Of a DNA stretch of 64,000 bases, positions 17,496-26,190 are shown one piece after another. The position numbers were made by a program, and so were the translations under genes. A model generated the notes under the pieces. It saw only the letters and a list, made by a program, of their open reading frames with translations, had not been told where the DNA came from and made no database searches. How positions within the stretch are numbered: the first letter of the stretch is position 1; every line of letters begins with the position of its first letter. This DNA comes from Lactococcus garvieae (GTDB lineage Bacteria > Bacillota > Bacilli > Lactobacillales > Streptococcaceae), in the NCBI RefSeq assembly GCF_016027715.1, contig NZ_CP065691.1, positions 248,001 through 312,000 on the forward strand. Reading direction: 5' to 3'.

Positions 17496-17537
17496 TTGAA
17501 ATAAACTTTCGGGTGTGATAAAATGAATGCGTTAACA
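17496..17537 (+). promoter_or_regulatory. mup operon promoter with cre
   Basis: TTGAAA (17496-17501), 17 bp, extended -10 TGATAAAAT (17516-17524). The cre TGAATGCGTTAACA (17524-17537; 13 of 14) covers the start point, so CcpA would block transcription in rich sugar. Confidence 0.85.
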
Positions 17538-17571
17538 AAAGAAATAAAATTTCAAGAAAGAGAGGGAATTT

Positions 17572-18633
17572 ATGTTTGGTTTTTCAATTTTTATGAATGA
17601 AGATCTATCTGAGCAAGATGTCCAGTATATCAAGGCAATGAAACAAGCTGGGTTTGTGGGAATCTTTACTTCGATGCATATTCCAGAAGATGATGTAAAA
17701 GCCTATAAAGACCGACTCGAAAGATTAGGAAATTGTGCAAAAAAGCATGGCTTGAAATTAATGGTAGATATTTCGGGTGAGGCTCTAGAAAGAGCAGGCT
17801 ATTCCTTCCAACGTCTGGGTGAGCTCCAAAAGATAGGTGTGACGGGATTACGGATGGATTATCATATTGATAACGAAAAAATCGCTAAAGCAAGTCATAA
17901 GATAAAGATTAGTTTAAATGCCAGCACGCTACAAGAAGAAGACATTGAGGAATTAGTTTCTCTAGGTGCTAATTTTGAAAACCTAGAGGCTTGGCACAAT
18001 TATTATCCACGGCCAGAGACGGGGTTAGATCCAAAATACTTTATAGCGCAGAACCAATGGCTACAAAAATATAATATGAAGCTAATTGCTTTTGTGGCTG
18101 GGGATGCCAAAAGACGGCTTCCTTTAAAACGAGGTTTACCCACACTGGAAAAACACAGAAATACACATCCTCTTGCTGCGGCTCTTGAACTTTTGGCAAT
18201 GGGAAGTGATGGCGTTTATATTGGGGATGGAGACCTGGAGGAACTTACGAGGACACAATTTGCAGCCTATATCCAATCTGACACCATCGTACTTCATGCA
18301 GAAAACAATAACTCCGCTTATTTTACGACCATTTTAGGGAACCACGAAAACAGAAATGACCAGTCGCCTCACTTGATTCGAAGTGCGAATGCACGGTTTA
18401 AAAAAGTTGAGCAAATAAAAAAAGAACATACAGGCAAGCGTATCAAAGGTGCCATAACGCTGGACAATGAACTGTACGGTCGTTATATGGGAGAAACTCA
18501 AATATGTAAAGAGGAGCTCTTAGCAGATCAAAAAGTTAATATTGTCGGCTATGTTACAAAAAAAGATAAAGATTTGTTAGATGTTATATATTCGAAGCAA
18601 AAATTTGAGATAAAAGAAAAGGGAAGAAAATGA
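17572..18633 (+). CDS. mupG: 6-phospho-N-acetylmuramidase MupG (DUF871)
   Basis: Cytoplasmic enzyme that releases MurNAc-6-phosphate from phosphorylated MurNAc-GlcNAc disaccharides, as shown for Staphylococcus aureus MupG of the same family. 353 aa, TIM-barrel-like N-terminal two thirds (FGFSIFMNEDL..., VGIFTSMHIPE, GLRMDYHID, EAWHNYYPRPETGLDP) and a smaller C-terminal domain. SD AGAGAGGGAA precedes the start. It overlaps murQ by 4 nt (ATGA) and is followed by the MurNAc PTS gene, the same order as the staphylococcal operon, which supports the role. Confidence 0.88.
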   Translation: MFGFSIFMNEDLSEQDVQYIKAMKQAGFVGIFTSMHIPEDDVKAYKDRLERLGNCAKKHGLKLMVDISGEALERAGYSFQRLGELQKIGVTGLRMDYHIDNEKIAKASHKIKISLNASTLQEEDIEELVSLGANFENLEAWHNYYPRPETGLDPKYFIAQNQWLQKYNMKLIAFVAGDAKRRLPLKRGLPTLEKHRNTHPLAAALELLAMGSDGVYIGDGDLEELTRTQFAAYIQSDTIVLHAENNNSAYFTTILGNHENRNDQSPHLIRSANARFKKVEQIKKEHTGKRIKGAITLDNELYGRYMGETQICKEELLADQKVNIVGYVTKKDKDLLDVIYSKQKFEIKEKGRK

Positions 18634-19520
18634 ATTTAGAGAGTTTAACTACAGAACGTCGTAACGAAGCAACATTTGGATTGGACGAAATGTCTGTATC
18701 TACTGCTTTAGCAAAGATGAATAATGAAGATAAAAAAGTAGCTGAAGCTGTGGAAAAAGCCTTGCCAATGATTGAGCCCGTTATTGAAAAAACTATTGAA
18801 AGTTTTAATAAAGGCGGACGCTTAATCTATCTTGGTGCAGGAACGAGTGGTCGTTTGGGTGTTCTTGATGCCGCAGAATGTGTACCAACTTTTGGGGTTG
18901 AAGCGAGTATGGTTGTGGGCTTAATTGCTGGAGGTGAAGAAGCAATGACGGTAGCAGTCGAAGGTGCAGAAGATGATTTTGAGCTTGGCAAACAAGATTT
19001 GATTGATCTTCAACTTACGACTAATGATATGGTGATTGGGATTGCTGCTAGTGGGCGTACACCTTATGTTATTGGAGCACTTGATTACGCGAGAGAGCTA
19101 GGCGCACATACTGGATCATTGGCTTGTAACTTCAATGCTGAGATTAGTAAACATGCAGAATTTCCGATTGAAGTTGACTGCGGAGCAGAATTTTTGACTG
19201 GCTCAACGCGACTAAAATCTGGTACAGCTCAAAAATTGATTTTGAATATGATTTCGACAATTTCAATGATTGGAATCGGAAAAGTATATAATAACTTAAT
19301 GGTGGATGTTCGACCAACTAATGAAAAATTAGTCGAACGCAGCAAACGCATTATTATGCAAGCAACTGAGTGTGATTATCAAGTGGCAGAAAAGACTTTT
19401 TATCAAGCTGATGAAGATGTCAAACTGGCAATTGTTATGATTTTAACAAATAGTGAGAAACAAGAAGCACAAGAAAAGCTAGTAGAAGCAAAGGGTTTTA
19501 TCAAAAAAACGTTGAGTTAA
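18630..19520 (+). CDS. murQ: N-acetylmuramic acid 6-phosphate etherase
   Basis: Removes lactate from MurNAc-6-P to give GlcNAc-6-P, which then enters amino-sugar metabolism. 296 aa SIS-domain protein with the signatures YLGAGTSGRLGVLDAAECVPTFG and IGIAASGRTPYVIGAL, and the family motif NLMVDVRPTNEKLVERSKRII. The start ATG overlaps the mupG stop, so translation is coupled. Middle gene of the mupG-murQ-murP operon. Confidence 0.96.
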   Translation: MNLESLTTERRNEATFGLDEMSVSTALAKMNNEDKKVAEAVEKALPMIEPVIEKTIESFNKGGRLIYLGAGTSGRLGVLDAAECVPTFGVEASMVVGLIAGGEEAMTVAVEGAEDDFELGKQDLIDLQLTTNDMVIGIAASGRTPYVIGALDYARELGAHTGSLACNFNAEISKHAEFPIEVDCGAEFLTGSTRLKSGTAQKLILNMISTISMIGIGKVYNNLMVDVRPTNEKLVERSKRIIMQATECDYQVAEKTFYQADEDVKLAIVMILTNSEKQEAQEKLVEAKGFIKKTLS

Positions 19521-19543
19521 GACATAAGGATTAGGAGACTAAG

Positions 19544-21463
19544 ATGGCAGAAGATAAAGTAACGCGCATTGCTCGGCAAATTTATGAAGAAATTGGTGGA
19601 GTAGAAAACGTACAAAGTTTAGTGCATTGTATGACCCGAGTGAGACTTTCAATGGTTGATGAAGAAAAAGTAAACATTGATGATCTCAAAGCAATTGATG
19701 GAGTTATGGGAGTAGTTAAAGGAGAAACGTTACAAGTTATCGTTGGTCCTGGTACAGTCAATAAAGTTGCCCAAAAAATGGTCGATATGGTCGGTGTAAA
19801 ACTGGGTGAACCATTCCCAACTGCAGCAGGTGGAAGCTTAGAAGATCGCACTGCTCAAATGAAAAAAGAAGCCAAAGAAAAATACAATAAGCCTTCAAAA
19901 ATTAAAGAAGTACTTAATTCCATTTCACGTATTTTCACACCGCTGATTCCAGCATTTGTTGGTGCGGGTCTTATTGGCGGGATTGCCTCAATCATGGCCA
20001 ATCTTATCACAGCGGGAACAATTGACGGTGCAACATTTACTCAGATTGTTGCTGTCTTAGGAGTTATCCAAAAAGGTATCTTTGCCTATCTCGTTATTTA
20101 TGTCGGTATTAATGCTGCGACTGAATTCGGTGCAACTCCTTCCTTAGGGGGTGTTATCGGAGCGGTAACCATGCTTACGGGGATTACTCCAGAAGCGCCG
20201 ATTAATAATATTTTTACAGGACAACCCTTATCAGCCCAACAAGGAGGGATTATTGGTGTAATCTTTGCTGTATGGCTCCTCTCTCTTGTAGAAAAGAACT
20301 TGCGAAAAGTTATTCCTGATTCTATTGATATTATTGTTACACCAACCCTTTCTTTACTTGCTATTGGGTTATTGACAATCTTTTTGATTATGCCTATTGC
20401 TGGAACTATTTCGACTTCACTTGTAGGTGCGATTAATGCTGTATTAAATGTCGGTGGCGGCTTTGCTGGTTTCTTATTAGGAGCACTCTTCCTTCCGATG
20501 GTTATGTTTGGTTTACACCAAATTTTGACTCCCATCCATATTGAAATGATTGATAAAACAGGCTCAACAACCTTACTTCCAATCCTTGCCATGGCAGGAG
20601 CAGGTCAAGTCGGTGCTTCTTTAGCCCTTTGGGTTCGCTTACGTAAAAATAAAGAATTTGCAGAAATCGTAAAAGGAGCTTTGCCTGTTGGTTTCTTAGG
20701 TATTGGGGAACCACTTATCTATGGTGTTACTCTTCCTATGGGGCGTCCATTTATCACAGCCTGTATCGGTGGGGGTATCGGAGGTGCCGTCATTGGATCT
20801 CTAGGTCATGTAGGCGCTATTGCTATTGGTCCTAGTGGTATTGCCTTGATTCCATTGATTGCGGATAATCGTTGGTTGATTTATATTTTTGGTTTAATTG
20901 GCGGTTATGTCGGTGGCTTTATTGCAACATATTTCTTCGGAATTCCACAGTCTGAAAAGGATAAAGCAGACAACTATGTGGACGAAAAAGAAACAACCGT
21001 ATTGCCAAATATGGAAAAAACGGTCGCTTCACCCATGTCAGGTAAAATTATTCCCTTGACTGAAGTAAAAGATGAAGTTTTCTCTAAAGGAATGCTAGGC
21101 CAAGGCTTTGCTATACAGCCCCAAGATGGAAAAGTTTTTGCTCCTTTTGAAGGTACTGTAACAACAATTTTCCCTACAAAACATGCGATTGGATTACTCA
21201 GTAATTCAGGAATCGAAGTTCTAATCCATGTTGGTTTAGATACAGTTTCCTTAGAAGGAAATCCTTTTACTGCTCGAGTGACTGAGGGAAGTAAAATTGC
21301 TAAAGGCGATTTACTTTTAGAAGCTGACTTGAAAGAGATTGAGGAAGCTCAATTATCACCTGTCACATTAGTGGTTATTACAAATTCAGATAGTTTCAAA
21401 CATATTTATATTGAAACACCTGAAAAGGTAACTTCTGGAGAACAAGTTATTATCGCAGAATAA
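19544..21463 (+). CDS. murP: PTS MurNAc-type transporter, EIIBCA fused
   Basis: Imports and phosphorylates an amino sugar or muropeptide disaccharide. Domain order is EIIB (residues 1-85, phospho-Cys C29 in VHCMTRVR), EIIC (about 115-465, many TM spans, [18 protein letters not shown]) and EIIA (about 490-639, phospho-His in [12 protein letters not shown]). Escherichia coli MurP lacks EIIA, so the fusion makes this permease independent of a shared Crr-type protein. Context with mupG and murQ indicates MurNAc or MurNAc-GlcNAc as substrate; sequence alone would also allow sucrose or beta-glucoside. Confidence 0.88.
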   Translation: MAEDKVTRIARQIYEEIGGVENVQSLVHCMTRVRLSMVDEEKVNIDDLKAIDGVMGVVKGETLQVIVGPGTVNKVAQKMVDMVGVKLGEPFPTAAGGSLEDRTAQMKKEAKEKYNKPSKIKEVLNSISRIFTPLIPAFVGAGLIGGIASIMANLITAGTIDGATFTQIVAVLGVIQKGIFAYLVIYVGINAATEFGATPSLGGVIGAVTMLTGITPEAPINNIFTGQPLSAQQGGIIGVIFAVWLLSLVEKNLRKVIPDSIDIIVTPTLSLLAIGLLTIFLIMPIAGTISTSLVGAINAVLNVGGGFAGFLLGALFLPMVMFGLHQILTPIHIEMIDKTGSTTLLPILAMAGAGQVGASLALWVRLRKNKEFAEIVKGALPVGFLGIGEPLIYGVTLPMGRPFITACIGGGIGGAVIGSLGHVGAIAIGPSGIALIPLIADNRWLIYIFGLIGGYVGGFIATYFFGIPQSEKDKADNYVDEKETTVLPNMEKTVASPMSGKIIPLTEVKDEVFSKGMLGQGFAIQPQDGKVFAPFEGTVTTIFPTKHAIGLLSNSGIEVLIHVGLDTVSLEGNPFTARVTEGSKIAKGDLLLEADLKEIEEAQLSPVTLVVITNSDSFKHIYIETPEKVTSGEQVIIAE

Positions 21464-21499
21464 AAGATAGGCTGAAGGATTACTTCAGCCTATCTTTTT
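21462..21499 (+). terminator. mup operon terminator
   Basis: Fifteen-bp stem, AAAAGATAGGCTGAA with its exact complement at 21484-21498, 7-nt loop. Confidence 0.92.
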
Positions 21500-21552
21500 G
21501 TTGATACAGTAGTCGAGAAAAAGAATGATTTCAAATAAAGTAATTAAAAATT

Positions 21553-21567
21553 TGGTATAATAGAAAG
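21553..21567 (+). promoter_or_regulatory. Leaderless-type promoter of acpS
   Basis: Extended -10 TGGTATAAT (21553-21561), 6 nt (AGAAAG) before ATG 21568. The AGAAAG is too close to act as SD. Confidence 0.6.
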
Positions 21568-21930
21568 ATGATTTACGGTATAGGAACGGATAATGTTGAA
21601 ATATCTCGCATTGTCAAAGCATTAGAACGCAATGAGAAATTTGCCAAGCGGGTCTTAACTGCCAGCGAATTTACTCATTTTGAAAGTTTTACTTCAAAAG
21701 GACGCCAAGCGGAGTTTTTAGCGGGTCGATGGGCCGCGAAAGAAGCCTTTTCCAAAGCATTGGGAACAGGCTTTGATAGTCAACTTTCTTTTCAGCATAT
21801 AGAAATTTCTAAGAATGAAAAAGGAAAGCCTTACTTCCTAGAACATCCTTTTGCGGGACAAGCGCATTTGAGTATTTCGCATAGTAGCCTTGAAGCAGTC
21901 GCAATGGTTGTTTTGGAACGTAGAGATTGA
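21568..21930 (+). CDS. acpS: Holo-[acyl-carrier-protein] synthase
   Basis: Transfers 4'-phosphopantetheine from CoA to acyl carrier protein. 120 aa, with [12 protein letters not shown] at the start and [19 protein letters not shown], the two Mg/CoA-binding blocks, then HLSISHS near the end. Followed 24 nt later by alr, the usual Firmicute pair. Probably translated from a leaderless mRNA. Confidence 0.96.
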   Translation: MIYGIGTDNVEISRIVKALERNEKFAKRVLTASEFTHFESFTSKGRQAEFLAGRWAAKEAFSKALGTGFDSQLSFQHIEISKNEKGKPYFLEHPFAGQAHLSISHSSLEAVAMVVLERRD

Positions 21931-21954
21931 GAATAACAAAAGAGGATAGATATA

Positions 21955-23067
21955 ATGAAAGCAGCACCACATCGTCACACACCAGCTATTATTAAGTTGT
22001 CAGCAATTGAGAATAATGTCAAAAAAATGCGCGCGCATATTGGCGAAAAACCAGAACTTTGGGCAGTTGTCAAAGCGAATGCTTATGGTCATGGCGCTGT
22101 TGCGGTTGCGCAGCATATTGATGGTCTTGTAGATGGCTTTTGTGTGTCAAATTTTGATGAGGCGATTGAACTTCGTCAACAACTGATCATCAAACCAATC
22201 TTAGTATTGTCAGGTATTGTTCCTGATCATGCAGAGATTGCTGCCAGCCAGCACATCACTTTGACTGCTCCAAGCTTAGAGTGGCTTCAACAAGTGATTG
22301 ACTCAAACAAAAACAAGCACTTTTCACGGTTGAGAATTCATATTGCAGTAGACACTGGTATGGGACGTATTGGTGTAACAACTGCAGAAGAAGCCAATCA
22401 AATTATTGAGTTGGCAGATAAATACAAGATTAGTGTCCGTGGGATTTTCACTCACTATGCAACGGCAGATGAAGAGGATACAACTCAGTTTGAGAAACAA
22501 AAAGCTAAGTTTGAGGCATTGGTAAGTCAATTGAGTCGCCGGCCAAAATATGTTCACTCAACAAACTCTGCGGCAGGCTTATGGCAAAACAAATCAGTTC
22601 AAGATATAGAGCGTATTGGTCTTGCTATGTATGGTTTGAATCCAAGTGGCGATGAGCTAGAGCTACCTTATGAGGTAGAACCCGCTTTAAGTCTGCACTC
22701 AGAACTGACACATGTGAAAAAAATCCACAAAGGAGATACAGTTGGTTATGGAGCAACTTTCCGTGCCGAAGAAGATACTTATGTAGGAACAGTTTCTATT
22801 GGGTATGCGGATGGCTGGACACGGGATATGCAAGGGTTTAAAGTTTTGGTTGAGGGAGAATACTGTGAAATTATCGGTCGTATCTCTATGGACCAAATGA
22901 CGATTCGCTTACCTAAGGACTATGATCTAGGAACGACAGTTACTCTAATAGGTAAAAATGGCGATAAAGAAATCACTGTCCAAGACATTGCTAACTGGCG
23001 TAACACTATTGGTTACGAAGTTATCTGTCTTTTATCAGACCGAATTTATCGGGTATATGAAGAATAA
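21955..23067 (+). CDS. alr: Alanine racemase
   Basis: PLP enzyme making D-alanine for peptidoglycan and teichoic acids. PLP-lysine K40 in AVVKANAYGHG; C-terminal catalytic-Tyr region VGYGATF and SIGYADGW are present. 370 aa. SD AGAGGAT before ATG 21955. Co-transcribed with acpS and ended by a terminator. Confidence 0.97.
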   Translation: MKAAPHRHTPAIIKLSAIENNVKKMRAHIGEKPELWAVVKANAYGHGAVAVAQHIDGLVDGFCVSNFDEAIELRQQLIIKPILVLSGIVPDHAEIAASQHITLTAPSLEWLQQVIDSNKNKHFSRLRIHIAVDTGMGRIGVTTAEEANQIIELADKYKISVRGIFTHYATADEEDTTQFEKQKAKFEALVSQLSRRPKYVHSTNSAAGLWQNKSVQDIERIGLAMYGLNPSGDELELPYEVEPALSLHSELTHVKKIHKGDTVGYGATFRAEEDTYVGTVSIGYADGWTRDMQGFKVLVEGEYCEIIGRISMDQMTIRLPKDYDLGTTVTLIGKNGDKEITVQDIANWRNTIGYEVICLLSDRIYRVYEE

Positions 23068-23068
23068 G

Positions 23069-23091
23069 AGCTGCTTTTGTGCGGCTTTTTT
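23069..23091 (+). terminator. alr terminator
   Basis: AGCTGC / GCGGCT (one G-U), loop TTTTGT, T run. Confidence 0.75.
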
Positions 23092-23132
23092 CATTACATT
23101 TTCATTTTTAAATAATACAAAAAAGCACGAGT

Positions 23133-23160
23133 TTGACAATTAATTTAAAAATGATATAAT
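23133..23160 (+). promoter_or_regulatory. Strong promoter of the spx gene
   Basis: Consensus TTGACA (23133-23138), 16 bp, extended -10 TGATATAAT (23152-23160). Confidence 0.88.
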
Positions 23161-23208
23161 TAAATTAAATACAAATGAGATAAAGTTAAGAAAAGTAAGG
23201 AGAGAGAT

Positions 23209-23643
23209 ATGATTAAAGTATATACTGTCATGGCTTGCAGTTCTTGTAAAAAAGCTAAGGAATGGCTGACTAACCACGAATTAGAATTTGAAGAAGTTAA
23301 TTTAATAACAGACAAAATCGATCCTGAAGATTTTCTTAACATTCTTTCCTTAACTGAAAATGGCACTGAGGAGATAATCTCTACGAGAAGTCGAGCATAT
23401 AAACGATTGGCCTTAGACTTTGAAAAAATTTCACTTCATGAGTTGGTCAGTATTATTGAAGATAACCGCACTCTTTTGCGTCGTCCGTTGATTCTTGATG
23501 ATAAGCGTCTACAAGTTGGTTATAATGAAGATGATATTCGAAAATTTTTACCACGCTCTGTTCGCCGTGTGGAAATGTCTGAAGCGACTTATAATATTCG
23601 CCAAATGGACATAGAGCGGATGTTAGAAGATAAAGCACAATAA
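23209..23643 (+). CDS. Spx/ArsC-family transcriptional regulator
   Basis: 144 aa thioredoxin-fold protein that binds the RNA polymerase alpha C-terminal domain and redirects transcription in oxidative or envelope stress. The redox switch C10-SS-C13 (MACSSCKKAKEWL) is intact, and the RPLI block (residues about 92-95) is typical of Spx. A strong consensus promoter and terminator isolate it. Lactococci have several Spx paralogues (SpxB, TrmA and others); I cannot tell which this is. Confidence 0.9.
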   Translation: MIKVYTVMACSSCKKAKEWLTNHELEFEEVNLITDKIDPEDFLNILSLTENGTEEIISTRSRAYKRLALDFEKISLHELVSIIEDNRTLLRRPLILDDKRLQVGYNEDDIRKFLPRSVRRVEMSEATYNIRQMDIERMLEDKAQ

Positions 23644-23645
23644 AG

Positions 23646-23676
23646 AAAAAATGAAATACTATGTGTTTCATTTTTT
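23646..23676 (+). terminator. spx terminator
   Basis: AAAAAATGAAA / TTTCATTTTTT with 9-nt loop. Confidence 0.8.
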
Positions 23677-23801
23677 ATATACTTTTGGTTAGAAAAAAGA
23701 AATTTCACCCTTATATATCACTTGGCATCATACAAAATAATATACAAACTGTGTATAAATTTACCTATTTAATTTTTTCCTACACGCTGTGGGGAAATTT
23801 T

Positions 23802-23860
23802 TGTTATAATTTATAATTGATTAAGGAGCTAAAAAGTGAGACAGCTCCGCCCTTTTTAGC
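23802..23860 (+). promoter_or_regulatory. pnuC promoter and structured leader with possible 7-codon ORF
   Basis: Extended -10 TGTTATAAT (23802-23810) puts the start near 23817. The leader can form GGAGCT/AGCTCC (23825-23830 with 23843-23848) or, exclusive of it, GCTAAAAAG/CTTTTTAGC (23828-23836 with 23852-23860). AAGGAG followed by GTG 23836 opens a reading frame of 7 codons (MRQLRPF) closed by TAG 23857-23859, exactly inside the alternative helices. pnuC itself starts 77 nt further on. Confidence 0.55.
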
Positions 23861-23936
23861 CCTTTTATCTAACTTAAATATCATAAATTACTCAATATAG
23901 GGTTGTTTATTCACAATAAATTAGCAAGAGGGAACT

Positions 23937-24644
23937 ATGAAAAACTATATAATCTGGTTAAAACATGAACTCGCATCCATTAACACAGCTGGCAGTATAA
24001 TGCTAGCTTTTATCATAGGCGTACAGCTGGCTTTTTTCCTTACGGCGCCCATTACGCTACTTTCTGTCGTTACATTACTGGCTACGCTGGTGGGTTCGGC
24101 TTGCACAGTGTATATGATGATTGGGAGACCAATCAATGGTTTGCTTGGTCTGATTAGTGCATTTGGATTTATTTATATTAACTGGACAGCAGGGCATTAC
24201 GCTTCTGTTTTGGATCAGATTGTCTTTATCGCACTGATTGACATTCCATTGATTTTGACTTGGAAAACATGGGGTCATCGTATTGAGAATGGCGCAAAGT
24301 TTATGACGGCAAAAGGCTGGATGATAGCAATCATCTTGATGCTCGCAGCTTGGTGGCCGATGATGCAAGTGTATTATTACCTTGGGGATACTAACCCTTT
24401 GTGGGATTCAATTACGCTCATTATTGGAGCTACAGCTTCGCTTTTGGTCTTTAAAGGTTATGGAGACAGCTATTCTTTATGGCTGCTCTCAAATGTTGTA
24501 ACTATTGTCCTTTGGGCTACAGCCTTCACTCAAGGTTATTCTGCCAGTGCTCTCCCAATGTTGCTTACTATCATTTTTTATCTGGCCACAGCCATATATG
24601 GAAAATACTTTTCTGTGTGGAAAAGAAAGAGTAAAAAAGCCTAG
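23937..24644 (+). CDS. pnuC: PnuC-family nicotinamide riboside transporter
   Basis: 235 aa, about seven TM helices, with the C-terminal block SYSLWLLSNVVTIVLWATAF typical of PnuC. It would take up nicotinamide riboside (or a related vitamin nucleoside) by facilitated diffusion, with phosphorylation inside trapping it. SD AGAGGGAAC precedes ATG 23937. Monocistronic, with a long structured leader that hints at attenuation. No nadR-like kinase gene is nearby. Confidence 0.82.
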   Translation: MKNYIIWLKHELASINTAGSIMLAFIIGVQLAFFLTAPITLLSVVTLLATLVGSACTVYMMIGRPINGLLGLISAFGFIYINWTAGHYASVLDQIVFIALIDIPLILTWKTWGHRIENGAKFMTAKGWMIAIILMLAAWWPMMQVYYYLGDTNPLWDSITLIIGATASLLVFKGYGDSYSLWLLSNVVTIVLWATAFTQGYSASALPMLLTIIFYLATAIYGKYFSVWKRKSKKA

Positions 24645-24662
24645 TCTTGAACGAGGCTTTTT
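24634..24662. terminator. Bidirectional terminator between pnuC and the SMR gene
   Basis: AAAAAGCCT / AGGCTTTTT with 11-nt loop; T runs both ways serve the convergent genes. Confidence 0.88.
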
Positions 24663-24680
24663 ATTATACATATTAATGGT

Positions 24681-25001
24681 TTAATGTCCGCTGGTAACTT
24701 TTATACCGATAAGTCCTATGACAAGCATGAGAACAAAGACCCAGGTCAATGAAGGAACCTTGTCTTTGAAAAGGATAGCTCCGACCAAAATAGCACCAAC
24801 AGCCCCAATACCTGTCCAAATCGGATAAGCAATCCCTAAGGGCAATTTCTTCATTGCCAAAGTTAAAAAGCCAAAACTAACCAGCATTCCAATAACAGTT
24901 AGAACATCATACTTGAGGATGGAAAAGCCTTGACTTAACTTCATTGTTGAAGCCCAAACTACTTCAAAAATGCCTGCAAGAAATAAAAAAATCCACGCCA
25001 T
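24681..25001 (-). CDS. sugE: SMR-family guanidinium exporter, Gdx/SugE type
   Basis: 106 aa, four TM helices. The conserved proton/substrate glutamate is E13 (GIFEVVWAS), and the KLSQGF, LPLGIAYPIWTGIGAVGAI blocks place it in the SugE/Gdx branch, known to export guanidinium rather than bulky cations. SD AGAGGTG. The roughly 170-nt leader with a hairpin and intrinsic terminator suggests riboswitch control, which fits guanidinium sensing. Confidence 0.87.
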   Translation of the reverse strand: MAWIFLFLAGIFEVVWASTMKLSQGFSILKYDVLTVIGMLVSFGFLTLAMKKLPLGIAYPIWTGIGAVGAILVGAILFKDKVPSLTWVFVLMLVIGLIGIKVTSGH

Positions 25002-25071
25002 AATACACCTCTTTCTCCAAAAAAATTTTGTCAGTTTTTAAGGACAGAAACTGACTTGGTTTTCAATAAAT

Positions 25072-25152
25072 AAAAAGAGCCATGTCAACTAACCACAAGG
25101 CCTAAGGTTAGTTGGCATGACTCTGATAAGCACTACTCCGGCGAGTAATACT
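25072..25152 (-). ncRNA. Candidate guanidine-type riboswitch with terminator
   Basis: Read on the reverse strand: hairpin P1, AGTATTACTC / GAGTAGTGCT (25152-25143 with 25138-25129), 10 bp with a GCCG loop; then a long terminator hairpin (25123-25077) with GGTTAGTTG/CAACTAACC, an 11-nt loop containing AGGCC and a T run (25076-25072). The GCC of loop 1 can pair with GGC of loop 2. Two hairpins with a kissing interaction, the second a terminator, is what I recall of the guanidine-IV class, but I could not match a consensus. Confidence 0.5.
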
Positions 25153-25176
25153 CTGGTCCTTTTTTATTGTAGTATC

Positions 25177-25205
25177 ATTATTTCACATTTGAGTATAGAG
25201 GTCAA
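25177..25205 (-). promoter_or_regulatory. sugE promoter
   Basis: Reverse strand TTGACC (25205-25200), 17 bp, AATAAT (25182-25177) preceded by TGA. Confidence 0.75.
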
Positions 25206-25240
25206 GCTCTAGGTTCCTAAAATATAATTTAGGAAGTTTC

Positions 25241-25600
25241 TCAAATGAAAGTCGATAATAAAGCTAAGGCAGCTAATCCACCTTGTGTAAAGATGATTTT
25301 CTTGTCACTACTGATGCTCCCATAAGCAGCTACAAGCAGGATATAGACTAAGAGCATCCTGCTGATTAACAGAGGAGCTGAAGATAAGAATGCTCCATAA
25401 AGTAAACCAATCGCGATAAGCCCGTTGTAGACACCTTGATTTTTTAGCAAAGTATTTACACTCTCTCTTTTCAACTCTGCCTTGCTTAAATTGAATACTT
25501 TACTCGTTTGTGCTGATGTTGTAGCTAGTGTTTCTAAGTAAAGAATGTAAAAGAATTCTAGAGCAACGAGTATGATAAGTATGTGAGTAAATATTGACAT
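25241..25600 (-). CDS. DUF1304 family membrane protein
   Basis: 119 aa, four predicted TM helices, with the family pattern LVALEFFYILYLET near the start, LLKNQGVYNGLIAIGLLYG in the middle and FTQGGLAALALL at the end. Function unknown. SD AGGAAG before the ATG. A perfect 8-bp inverted repeat (25214-25235, TTCCTAAA/TTTAGGAA) lies just past its stop and may be a weak terminator. Monocistronic. Confidence 0.85.
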   Translation of the reverse strand: MSIFTHILIILVALEFFYILYLETLATTSAQTSKVFNLSKAELKRESVNTLLKNQGVYNGLIAIGLLYGAFLSSAPLLISRMLLVYILLVAAYGSISSDKKIIFTQGGLAALALLSTFI

Positions 25601-26146
25601 AATAATTTCTTCCTTTTATTTAAATATTATACCCTTTTTTTAGCACAACTCGGTAGGATAAGCTTACTTATTCATAAAACTGTTAATACAAGACTTAGAA
25701 GAAGTCTATAGAGGATTATTCAGCTTTAACAATGTTGAATGGTGAGGGCATTTTTACTTCACCACTACATCTTTTGGACGACCGATGCTTAAAGTACTGA
25801 ACAAAGGTAAAGGTGCTCCATTCAATACTCGCGAAAAACGTTTTGTCATTAAAAAGGAGCTTGCAGTAGTTTACTGTAAGCTCCAGGTTGATTTATACTT
25901 TTATTCTAACACTAATTTATTTTATTGACTGATAATTTGTTTTTCTTTTTTTTATGCTTTAAATAATTGGAAGATACACATGAATCTTTTGATGAAATCT
26001 ATTACTTATTCTTTCATGGATTGGCTGAAAAGCCAACTAAATTTATATCTTACAAGATACAACGAATTATTAAAAGGTAACTCAGTCTAAAGAAATTAAA
26101 AGTAAAATTTGTACGCTAACATAGCGTTTTTTCTATAGTACGGAAT
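25601..26146. other. Gene-poor remnant region
   Basis: No complete gene seen. Two short coding-like relics stand out: FTTTSFGRPMLKVLNKGKG onward encoded near 25757-25862 (plus strand), and the tail HESFDEIYYLFFHGLAEKPT followed by KFISYKIQRIIKR ending at TAA 26078-26080. Neither has a start with SD and I cannot name a parent. Between them lies a 13-bp inverted repeat (25856-25868 with 25872-25884, one G-U). Reads as decayed accessory DNA upstream of folD. Confidence 0.5.
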
Positions 26147-26190
26147 TTGCTTATTTTAGAGAGAAAGTACAGGATAGTCAAATATACTCA

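Noticed and set aside
20098-20592. 164-aa reverse-strand ORF within murP
   Set aside because: Antisense shadow of the EIIC domain, with no SD and no recognisable protein.
25129-25152. Guanidine-I (ykkC) riboswitch upstream of sugE
   Set aside because: The conserved class I words I know are absent; only a two-hairpin layout closer to class IV is seen.
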